Shown: in pieces, positions 56,178-64,000 of the stretch
Position numbering within the stretch: position 1 is the first letter of the stretch
Layout: each line of letters begins with the position of its first letter
Assembly: GCF_000374425.1 (NCBI RefSeq)
Contig: NZ_KB894359.1
Coordinates: 62,001 to 126,000 of the forward strand
Length of the DNA: 64,000 nt
Origin: Acinetobacter tjernbergiae DSM 14971 = CIP 107465
GTDB taxonomy: Bacteria > Pseudomonadota > Gammaproteobacteria > Pseudomonadales > Moraxellaceae
Direction: 5' to 3'
Translations under genes and position numbers: made by a program
Notes under the pieces: generated by a model
Seen by the model: only the letters and a program-made list of their open reading frames with translations
Databases searched by the model: none
Told to the model about the DNA's origin: nothing

Positions 56178-57728
56178 TCAAGAACGTAATGTTTCCACGA
56201 CCCATGTATCTTTAATCCCACCACCCTGAGAAGAATTAACCACCAAGGAACCCGCTTGCATCGCCACACGAGTCAAACCACCCGGCACAATCTCAGTACG
56301 GTAAGGAGAACTCAAAACGAATGGACGTAAATCAATATGTCGCTCAGCAACCCCTTCAGACGTTAATGTTGGTGCAACCGAAAGCGCTAAAGTGGGCTGC
56401 GCAATATATAAGTGTGGTGTTTCAATAATTTTTTGTCTAAATAGTTCAATTTGTTGCTGATCTGCTTGCGGCCCAATCAACATGCCATAACCACCCGAAC
56501 CTTGAGCTTCTTTAACCACTAATTTTTCTAAATTATGAAGGACATAATCCAATTGTTCTTGGTCACGACATTGATATGTCGGCACATTATTTAAGATTGC
56601 CATCTCACCCAAATAAAACTGGATCATCTGATCAACATAAGGATAAATTGATTTATCGTCAGCAACACCTGTACCCGGTGCATTTGCAATCACAACATTT
56701 TTTTGCAAATAAGCCGACATCAACCCTGCCACACCTAATGTGCTATCAGGTCTAAAAGTCAACGGATCAAGGAAATCATCATCCACACGGCGATAAATCA
56801 CATCAACTTGCTGACGACCACGAATTGTTTTGACAAAGACTCGATCATTCTCAACAAATAAATCTCGACTCGTGACCAATGGCACATCCATTTCACGCGC
56901 TAAAAATGAATGTTCATAATAAGCACTGTTAAAACGACCCGGTGTTAATACCACAATAAGTGGCTTATCCACATAAGCATTCTCTTCTAAAATTGCTCTT
57001 AATAAAGTTGGATATTGTTCAATACCTTGCAAATTATTGCTTGTGCATAAATCTGGCATTAATTTTTGGCTGATCTTACGACTCTCAATCATATAAGAGA
57101 CGCCTGACGGTGTTCTTAAATTGTCTTCAAGTACAAAGAAATCACCTTGACCATCTCGAATAATGTCAATGCCGCTAATTTGTGAATAAACTTTCCCTTT
57201 AAGATGATGCTTTAACATATGTGGTTGAAATGCTTCATGCGCAATCACCTGCTGTGCAGGAATAAGTCCTTCTTTTAAAATATTTTGCCCATGATAAATA
57301 TCATCTAAAAATAAATTCAGTGCTTTCACACGTTGCGCACAGCCTGATGAGATTTTTTCCCATTGTTTCTTTTCAATCACTCTTGGAATAAGATCATAGG
57401 GAATCGTTCGCTCAGCACCCTCTTGATCGCCATAAACATTGAACGTAATTCCTTGATAAAGGAAATGTTGCTTGGCTTGAACACCTAATGACCGTAATTC
57501 ATCGAGACTACGAAGACTCAACCATTGTTCAATTTTTTTCGAGGCTTCTGCATTAAAACTTTTATCATCTAACATTTCATTGAAAAATTCAGATTTAAGC
57601 TGCTCAAATAAATTTGGATTGACGTTGAGCTGTGGAATAAATGTAGACGAATGGACTGATACTGCTGCCGTTTGCTCTTGAGTATAATAATCCGCACTGA
57701 CATGTAGGCTGTGTTCTTGTTCTGACAT
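56178..57728 (-). CDS. Circularly permuted type 2 ATP-grasp protein
   Basis: A 516-residue protein of the CP_ATPgrasp_2 family, predicted to ligate amino acids or peptides using ATP. Recognisable blocks are RTIPYDLIPRVI (about 100-112), the FVLEDNLRTPSGVSYMIESRK region (about 215-235) and KEAQGSGGYGMLIGP (about 405-420). Near the C-terminus lies HIDLRPFVL, followed by GGLTRVAMQAGSLVVNSSQGGGIKDTWV. First gene of the operon, 85 bases before alpha-E. The N-terminal 40 residues look disordered. It shares a 212-base divergent region with the WYL regulator. Confidence 0.94.
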   Translation of the reverse strand: MSEQEHSLHVSADYYTQEQTAAVSVHSSTFIPQLNVNPNLFEQLKSEFFNEMLDDKSFNAEASKKIEQWLSLRSLDELRSLGVQAKQHFLYQGITFNVYGDQEGAERTIPYDLIPRVIEKKQWEKISSGCAQRVKALNLFLDDIYHGQNILKEGLIPAQQVIAHEAFQPHMLKHHLKGKVYSQISGIDIIRDGQGDFFVLEDNLRTPSGVSYMIESRKISQKLMPDLCTSNNLQGIEQYPTLLRAILEENAYVDKPLIVVLTPGRFNSAYYEHSFLAREMDVPLVTSRDLFVENDRVFVKTIRGRQQVDVIYRRVDDDFLDPLTFRPDSTLGVAGLMSAYLQKNVVIANAPGTGVADDKSIYPYVDQMIQFYLGEMAILNNVPTYQCRDQEQLDYVLHNLEKLVVKEAQGSGGYGMLIGPQADQQQIELFRQKIIETPHLYIAQPTLALSVAPTLTSEGVAERHIDLRPFVLSSPYRTEIVPGGLTRVAMQAGSLVVNSSQGGGIKDTWVVETLRS

Positions 57729-57940
57729 AGGAACCTCGTCTCATCATTTATTTATATTTCAAATAAGCAATTTCAATGCCACTTATATAAAACGATTATT
57801 TTTTCATCAGAATTAAGATCATTCAATAAATCGATGCTTGTTTCAGTCGTAAATACGTAATCTCAAGATGATGTACTTGCTAAATAGTGCTAGTTTTTTT
57901 ATTGTGTTTGCTCTAGACCATTGAATTACGTATTACGCTT

Positions 57941-58951
57941 ATGTCATCCGTACAAGAAAAAGAAACTTCCAATAGCCTTTATCGCCAATGGCAAATTTTA
58001 TCGCGCCTTTCTACTGGTAAATGGATGGGAACACGCGAATTACAAGAGACTTTGCAGCGTGAAGGGATTGAAATCAGCCTACGAACCATTCAAAGGGATT
58101 TAAATCAAATTGCATTGCGCTTTCCAATTGAAAGCAATAAAACTGTACCGCAAGGTTGGCGCTGGCGTTCAGATGCACCGATTCAAAGCTTGCCACATAT
58201 GACCAGTTCTCAAGCCGTCACTTTTATGATGGTTGAAGAGCATTTACGGCATTTGCTCCCGCCGAGTTTACTTGAGGAAATGACACCGTGGTTTGATCTC
58301 GCAAAACGCAGTTTATCCACCCAAAACAATGTCAGACAATGGATTAACCGAGTTCGTATCGTTCCTGCAACGCAACCCTTAATTCCACCTATGGTCGATA
58401 AGCACGCTCAACAAGCAATTTATGAAGGCTTATTACAAGACAAACAAATTGAATGTATTTATCGAGCAAGAACCCATCAAGGTGAAGATAAAACTTATAT
58501 TTTGAATCCTTTAGCCTTGGTTCAAAAAGGTGCAGTAATTTATTTGATCTGTACTCGTAATGATAAAACTGAAGTACAAACATTTGCTTTGCACCGCTTT
58601 AAAGCAGCAACCGTACTCGATAGCCGTGCTTTACACCCTGTTAATTTTGACATTGATAACTATATTGAATCTGGTGCGCTTGGTTTCCGTGTGGATTACA
58701 ACAAACCGACTGAACAGATTCAACTCAAATTGACGATGACAGAAAATACAGCAAAAAGTTTTTATGAAAGCCAGTTAAGTAAAGACCAAACGATCACACC
58801 TTTAGAAGAAAATATCGTTGAAGTATCAGCTACAGTTCCTTTTACCTCTCAACTGGTTTGGTGGTTAAGAAGTTTTGGTAAGAAACTCCTCAATATTGAA
58901 CCTGCTGCTGTTTATAATGCAGTGAGAGAAGTTGAAGAAAATACCCAATAA
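57941..58951 (+). CDS. WYL-domain transcriptional regulator (YafY-like)
   Basis: A 336-residue regulator with an N-terminal helix-turn-helix (LSTGKWMGTRELQETLQREGIEISLRTIQRDL, about 23-55) and a WYL domain in the middle (about 150-235), ending with a WCX-like C-terminal part. WYL domains sense nucleic-acid or nucleotide ligands. It is divergent from the ATP-grasp operon with 212 bases between, so it is a candidate regulator of that operon; this is an inference from position only. It ends at a hairpin with T-rich flank. Confidence 0.88.
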   Translation: MSSVQEKETSNSLYRQWQILSRLSTGKWMGTRELQETLQREGIEISLRTIQRDLNQIALRFPIESNKTVPQGWRWRSDAPIQSLPHMTSSQAVTFMMVEEHLRHLLPPSLLEEMTPWFDLAKRSLSTQNNVRQWINRVRIVPATQPLIPPMVDKHAQQAIYEGLLQDKQIECIYRARTHQGEDKTYILNPLALVQKGAVIYLICTRNDKTEVQTFALHRFKAATVLDSRALHPVNFDIDNYIESGALGFRVDYNKPTEQIQLKLTMTENTAKSFYESQLSKDQTITPLEENIVEVSATVPFTSQLVWWLRSFGKKLLNIEPAAVYNAVREVEENTQ

Positions 58952-58953
58952 AA

Positions 58954-58985
58954 AAGAGAACATTTTCAGTTCTCTTAAATTTTTT
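58954..58985 (+). terminator. Terminator of the WYL gene
   Basis: Eight-base stem (58954-58961 with 58969-58976), 7-base loop, followed by AAATTTTTT. Confidence 0.75.
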
Positions 58986-59036
58986 ATCACTTTTATATTT
59001 AGGTTTAGGGTTTGTTCTTATTATCTTAAACATGTT

Positions 59037-59075
59037 CAAACCAATTTCGCTCCTCGCCCGATCAAAATTGGTTTG
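59037..59075. repeat. 11-bp inverted repeat with GC-rich loop
   Basis: Perfect arms CAAACCAATTT (59037-59047) and AAATTGGTTTG (59065-59075) flank a 17-base loop that is markedly GC-richer than its surroundings. No T-run follows. Could be an RNA hairpin, a small-RNA fragment or a mobile-repeat remnant. Confidence 0.55.
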
Positions 59076-59281
59076 TACCTTTTTCATCACTTTGGATTGA
59101 ACTAACATCGGCATGCTAATTCATATCCATTGTAGCGAATTCTTTTTTTCGTCATATTTGAAGCCCTCTTTTTTGAACGTAAAACTAATATAACGAGGAT
59201 TTTTTAAGCTGTGAAATAATAAAGATTGGAATAGAAAGCTGATTTTTTGCTAGGTATTTTAAATATCTAAATCTATAAAAT

Positions 59282-59305
59282 AAAAAAGCTCCCATCAGGG
59301 AGCCT
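59282..59305 (-). terminator. Terminator after purA
   Basis: Six-base GC-rich stem (59288-59293 with 59298-59303), 4-base loop and a T-run on the minus strand, about 20 bases past the purA stop. Confidence 0.85.
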
Positions 59306-59323
59306 TCAATCATCTAAATCAGC

Positions 59324-60658
<1,335 letters not shown>

Positions 60659-60700
60659 TCATGCTGTTAAAATTGGAAACCAAGTTTTTAAACTTAGCGA

Positions 60701-61867
60701 TTAAATCTTTTCAATCACCCATTGTCCGTTTTGCAATACCATTTGATGGGTTGCATACGGTACCGAGCTTAAATCATCATGACCTAACAATTGCACCACA
60801 CGTAAACCTTGAATACGTGCATCTGCAATTGCATTTAATAAATCTTGATGATTGCCTTTAGGAGCAACAATCGTTTCAATTTCTACAAACTGTGTTGCGC
60901 CTAAAGCATATAAATCACAACTAAATCCTGTTGCTGGACGCGCACGACCAAAATGCTCGCCAATACCATCATAACGTCCACCTTGAGCAAGTGGCGCAGC
61001 ACGATTCGGTGCATAGATGGCATACATCAAACCTGTATGATAGTGGTAACTGCGTAGCTCTACGACATCTACACCAATATTCAAATTTGACCAACGCGAT
61101 TGAATCTCAGCTAATGTTGTTTTCAATGCTTCAAACGCATTCTTAAAATCAACATCATTTAAAATATCTTGGCTTAAATGTGTTTGTAAGGCATTCAAGT
61201 CACTTGCATAACGACCTAAAGCATAAAAGTCAGCACCCATTGCTAAATCTTGAGTAAATTCTTCCAACTCTGGCAATGCTTTACGCTGATATAAATCAGA
61301 AAGTTGATCTTCTGTATTTTTATTGAGACCAGCACATTTGACTAAACTTCTGAATAAACCAACATGCCCTAAATCGAGGTGAACACCTTGCAAGCTATCC
61401 GTTTGCTTTAACAAACCAAGCATGACATCAATCATTTCAACATCAGCTTCGATGCTGTCATGGCCATATAGCTCTGCACCCAACTGTAGCGGCGCACGTG
61501 TTGCATTAAAGTTCTGCGGTTTTGTATGCAGGACTGTACCTGCATAGCAATAACGCGCAATACCTTCGATCGGACGAACATGTGCATCAATACGAGCAAC
61601 TTGTGGTGTCATGTCTGCTCGTACACCAAGCAAACGACCAGAAAGTTGATCAATCACTTTAAATGTGACCAAGTCTAAATCTTGATTTGATTCTGAAAGT
61701 GAAGATAACGATTCGATGTATTCAATAAACGGTGTATATACTAATTGATAACCTCGAACAGCGAGGAAATCTAAAGCTTCCCGTCGCAAAGTTTCAACGA
61801 CTTGCGCTTGTTCGGGCAATACATCTGCTACCCCATCAGGGAGCAACCATGTCTCTGAAATGGTCAT
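60701..61867 (-). CDS. hisZ: ATP phosphoribosyltransferase regulatory subunit
   Basis: HisRS-like subunit that activates the short form of HisG, the first enzyme of histidine synthesis. The 388-residue protein has the class II core (WLLPDGVADVLPEQA near the start, the motif 2 type RYCYAGTVLHTKP near 105) and QGGRYDGIGEHFG (about 285-300), but lacks the C-terminal anticodon-binding domain of true HisRS. It is found together with purA rather than with hisG here. It does not charge tRNA. Confidence 0.95.
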   Translation of the reverse strand: MTISETWLLPDGVADVLPEQAQVVETLRREALDFLAVRGYQLVYTPFIEYIESLSSLSESNQDLDLVTFKVIDQLSGRLLGVRADMTPQVARIDAHVRPIEGIARYCYAGTVLHTKPQNFNATRAPLQLGAELYGHDSIEADVEMIDVMLGLLKQTDSLQGVHLDLGHVGLFRSLVKCAGLNKNTEDQLSDLYQRKALPELEEFTQDLAMGADFYALGRYASDLNALQTHLSQDILNDVDFKNAFEALKTTLAEIQSRWSNLNIGVDVVELRSYHYHTGLMYAIYAPNRAAPLAQGGRYDGIGEHFGRARPATGFSCDLYALGATQFVEIETIVAPKGNHQDLLNAIADARIQGLRVVQLLGHDDLSSVPYATHQMVLQNGQWVIEKI

Positions 61868-61923
61868 GTTCCAAACCTAAAATCTGTTCAATGTGGAGGC
61901 ATCCACACAAAAAGCAACCACAT

Positions 61924-61948
61924 AAAAAAATCGGGTGAATGCCCGATT
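61924..61948 (-). terminator. Terminator of the upstream lipoprotein gene
   Basis: Seven-base stem (61929-61935 with 61942-61948), 6-base loop and seven T on the minus strand. It lies about 125 bases beyond the lipoprotein gene and 57 bases before hisZ, which therefore needs its own promoter. Confidence 0.85.
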
Positions 61949-62071
61949 CAGCGTAGTGTAGCATGAAGATTTACATGATGCACCTGAGAATTTGAATAAA
62001 AACTGCTTATTCCACCTTATAAAAAATAAACAGCTTTTATATGATTAACTAAGAATTTCAATAGATTATTA

Positions 62072-63133
62072 CTATGAATTTGGCTCAAAAATCCAAGTTC
62101 GCATCCCAAAGAACTGCCCAATACCTGAACTATCCCCTTGTTTCCAATTGATCAGATTTAACTTTTTTACAGCATTAATTGCTGTTGAATTATATGCAAA
62201 GCAACTTTTTTTAAGATTGGCAATTTCCATTTTTTGCTGATGTACAAATAAATTCTTAATCGAATTTTCAGGATCAGAAGCTTGAAGAAGATGGTTTTGC
62301 TCATAAGCTAAATTTTTATCTACATCCCACAAAGTACTTGGAATAAATTGAATGTTGGCAGCCTGATCTTCACTATTTCCAAGCTCACTTTGTGTTTCGC
62401 CGGTTTCTAAATTCTCTAAAGAAATTAAGTTATAGCTATGCCATTGAGTATCTAAAAGCTTGAAGTACTTTTTATCTTCATCCAAGTTGTTGTAAATAGA
62501 AAGAATTTGCTGTTTCTGTTCCTTAAATGATGGAAAAGAATTAAATGTGGGGAAAAATTCAATATAAGGCTGATTCCATTGTGTTTGCTTTAGCCGATAA
62601 CAAATGCTTCCATTTGGAAAAACTGAATTTTTATAATGTTGATTAAAGGTAATGAGTTCTTTATTAAAATGATCATCCATCTTATTGAAATCAATATTAT
62701 CACGATAGCCTGGCAACACACGATCAAATATATTTTCCCCACCTAAATTTACTAGTTCAAAATTTAGATTCTGCTTAAGTTCAGGTAGACGTTCATATGT
62801 CCAAACCGTAGGTGAAGCTCTCTTTACAATATTTGTTTGTGGCGTATTTATTTCAAAAACCTTCTGCTCAGTCAGAATACTTTCATCTAATGGTGCATTA
62901 CGCGATTTTGTAAAGTTAATTTCATTATTTTTTATAGAATACTTAGTGATTTCAAAAGACTCGGGAATATAACCCTCGGATATAATTGGTTTTTGATAAT
63001 ATATTTGATAGATTACTTCATCACTCTCAGAACTCTTTGCTTGCGAATTCCCCCCACCTCCACCACAAGCAGTTAAGAGTAATCCAGAAAATAAAACAAA
63101 GCATCCTGTTATCTTTTTTGAAATAGTGTCCAT
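62072..63133 (-). CDS. Lipoprotein of unknown function
   Basis: A 353-residue predicted lipoprotein. The signal peptide ends in the lipobox LLTAC followed by a run of five Gly, a feature of many Acinetobacter surface lipoproteins, where the Gly/Ser linker separates the lipid anchor from the folded part. The start at 63133 is preferred because an AGGA lies just ahead of it; an ATG five codons upstream has no such site. The mature chain is mixed alpha/beta with few cysteines, with no recognised domain. It is followed by a good terminator. Confidence 0.75.
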   Translation of the reverse strand: MDTISKKITGCFVLFSGLLLTACGGGGGNSQAKSSESDEVIYQIYYQKPIISEGYIPESFEITKYSIKNNEINFTKSRNAPLDESILTEQKVFEINTPQTNIVKRASPTVWTYERLPELKQNLNFELVNLGGENIFDRVLPGYRDNIDFNKMDDHFNKELITFNQHYKNSVFPNGSICYRLKQTQWNQPYIEFFPTFNSFPSFKEQKQQILSIYNNLDEDKKYFKLLDTQWHSYNLISLENLETGETQSELGNSEDQAANIQFIPSTLWDVDKNLAYEQNHLLQASDPENSIKNLFVHQQKMEIANLKKSCFAYNSTAINAVKKLNLINWKQGDSSGIGQFFGMRTWIFEPNS

Positions 63134-63225
63134 ATAATCCTGATACATTTATAAATTATTAAGCATCTCGAATCATAACAAAGTGATTTATTAAACCAAA
63201 CAATAAATTATAAGATTTTAAATTA

Positions 63226-63537
63226 TTATTTTTTAGCGTTATTTTTAACAACAATTTCCAAAACATTCACCAACTCAGCGTTCTGCTTTTCTAAAGCTGA
63301 AATATTTGAAATCGTTTTATCTAAAACCTCTTGTTGAACATGCATTTTTTTAGCCATATCTTGCATGATCTCCAATCCTTTTTTTAAATGTAATTCTAAG
63401 TGAATTACTTTCTCTTCCAATTGAAGAACCTGTTCAGTACTTTGAACCAAATTACTACTTTTAAACTGAAACCAAAACAAGAAAGCAATAGCAACTGCAA
63501 GCAATATAATAAAACTCCAAATCAATATTAATGTCAT
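63226..63537 (-). CDS. Membrane-anchored coiled-coil protein
   Basis: A 103-residue protein with one N-terminal membrane helix (about 5-25, ILIWSFIILLAVAIAFLFW) and then a long helix with heptad-like spacing (EQVLQLEEKVIHLELHLKKGL, VLDKTISNISALEKQNAELVNVLE), predicted to form a cytoplasmic or periplasmic coiled coil. It ends in a basic tail (NNAKK). Similar small proteins occur as cell-division or septum-associated factors, but no specific family is recognised. It lies 30 bases after the GAPDH stop and may be co-transcribed with it. Confidence 0.7.
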   Translation of the reverse strand: MTLILIWSFIILLAVAIAFLFWFQFKSSNLVQSTEQVLQLEEKVIHLELHLKKGLEIMQDMAKKMHVQQEVLDKTISNISALEKQNAELVNVLEIVVKNNAKK

Positions 63538-63567
63538 TTTTTATCCCCAAATAAATTTTATAAAGAA

Positions 63568-64000
63568 TTAATCACAAAATGACTCACACAAATCTAAAAG
63601 GCGATTTGCATAACCCCATTCATTATCGTACCATGCAAAAACCTTAGCTTGATGCCCAACCACCATGGTTTGTGTCAAATCAACAATTAAAGAATAGGGT
63701 GAATGATTAAAATCACTAGAGACTAGATCCTCATTCGTTACTTGCATAATTTGCGCATAATCAAGTTGTGCAGCTTGGCTCAATACCTGATTAATTTTAT
63801 GCACGGTAATGGCTGAATGCGAAACAAAACTCAAATCAATTGCTGCGACATTAATGGTTGGAACACGAATGGAATAACCATCAATTCGACCTTCCATTTT
63901 TGGCATGACTTGTTTTAATGCCCCTAATGCACTCGAAGTTGTTGGAATAATATTTTGTCCTGAAGCACGGGCACGACGTAAATCTCGGTGTGCATGATCT
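63568..64000 (-). CDS. Glyceraldehyde-3-phosphate dehydrogenase, 5' end missing
   Basis: C-terminal part (about 144 codons visible) of an NAD-dependent glyceraldehyde-3-phosphate dehydrogenase, which oxidises the triose phosphate to 1,3-bisphosphoglycerate in glycolysis and runs in reverse in gluconeogenesis. The frame enters from the right edge with HRDLRRARASGQNIIPTTSSALGAL, the block that follows the catalytic domain loop. It continues through the RVPTINVAAIDLSF strand to the conserved WYDNEWGYANRLLDL near the end. The catalytic Cys lies outside the window. Whether this is the main GapA or an Epd-like or second paralog cannot be decided from the fragment. Confidence 0.9.
   Translation of the reverse strand, partial: DHAHRDLRRARASGQNIIPTTSSALGALKQVMPKMEGRIDGYSIRVPTINVAAIDLSFVSHSAITVHKINQVLSQAAQLDYAQIMQVTNEDLVSSDFNHSPYSLIVDLTQTMVVGHQAKVFAWYDNEWGYANRLLDLCESFCD

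Larger units (their letters stand above)
58952..59323. other. Gap between WYL gene and purA with hairpins and an inverted repeat
   Basis: Holds the WYL terminator (58954-58985), a long imperfect-loop inverted repeat (59037-59075) and the purA terminator (59282-59305). The stretch 59076-59280 showed nothing recognisable apart from AT-rich sequence. Confidence 0.5.

Noticed and set aside
58890..59114. Minus-strand ORF of 74 codons across the WYL terminator and the inverted repeat at 59.05 kb
   Set aside because: It overlaps the 3' end of the WYL gene and a terminator, and its composition is that of AT-rich non-coding DNA.

Overview
This window looks like a chromosomal segment of an Acinetobacter-type gammaproteobacterium (Moraxellaceae). 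The evidence is the AT-rich composition, an Hfq with a very long glycine-rich C-terminal tail, the rpsF-rpsR-rplI-dnaB-alr order without priB, the divergent ppsA/ppsR pair, a complete cyoABCDE set and several Acinetobacter-style short proteins. No phage, insertion sequence, CRISPR array, rRNA or tRNA was seen. Most of the content is housekeeping.

Layout. 1-3.7 kb: end of a KefB/C-like cation:proton antiporter, an MgtC-family membrane protein, an RDD protein and a dienelactone hydrolase family enzyme. 3.8-9.3 kb: a large lipoprotein of unknown role and a NarL-type two-component system whose kinase and regulator genes overlap by ATGA. 9.5-15.3 kb: pepN, a small conserved protein and a tandem array of four secreted DUF2147 paralogs. 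15.5-22.5 kb: a zinc-ribbon protein, thiM, an AraC/GyrI regulator, a tautomerase-like isomerase, a PIF1/RecD-like helicase, a hydrolase and a glutamine amidotransferase. 22.6-31.8 kb: glnS, ppiB, lpxH, a nitroreductase, an EamA transporter and the leftward cluster tsaE-mutL-miaA-hfq.

31.9-38.4 kb holds two pseudouridine synthases, an orphan RelB/DinJ-like protein, a GNAT enzyme, a glycine-zipper envelope protein, a luciferase-like oxidoreductase behind a duplicated palindrome, and ppsR. 38.6-47 kb: ppsA, a GYF-RDD membrane protein and the cytochrome bo3 quinol oxidase operon with heme O synthase. 47-50 kb: an exported helical-repeat-like protein and a DUF3142 lipoprotein, probably co-transcribed. 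50-54 kb: ribosomal proteins, replicative helicase and alanine racemase.

54-59 kb holds the most unusual set: a leftward operon of a circularly permuted ATP-grasp protein, a short alpha-E protein, a transglutaminase-like protein and the proteasome-related peptidase Anbu, with a divergent WYL regulator. This combination is known from comparative genomics as a predicted peptide ligation and cleavage module, but its substrate is not established. The window ends with purA, hisZ, a Gly-rich lipoprotein, a membrane-anchored coiled-coil protein and the 3' part of a glyceraldehyde-3-phosphate dehydrogenase gene.

Non-coding signals include many bidirectional terminators between convergent genes, a dispersed short palindromic repeat (25.3 and 52.8 kb, with a degenerate copy inside the mutL linker), long inverted repeats before cyoA and downstream of the WYL gene, and a structured leader before rpsF.
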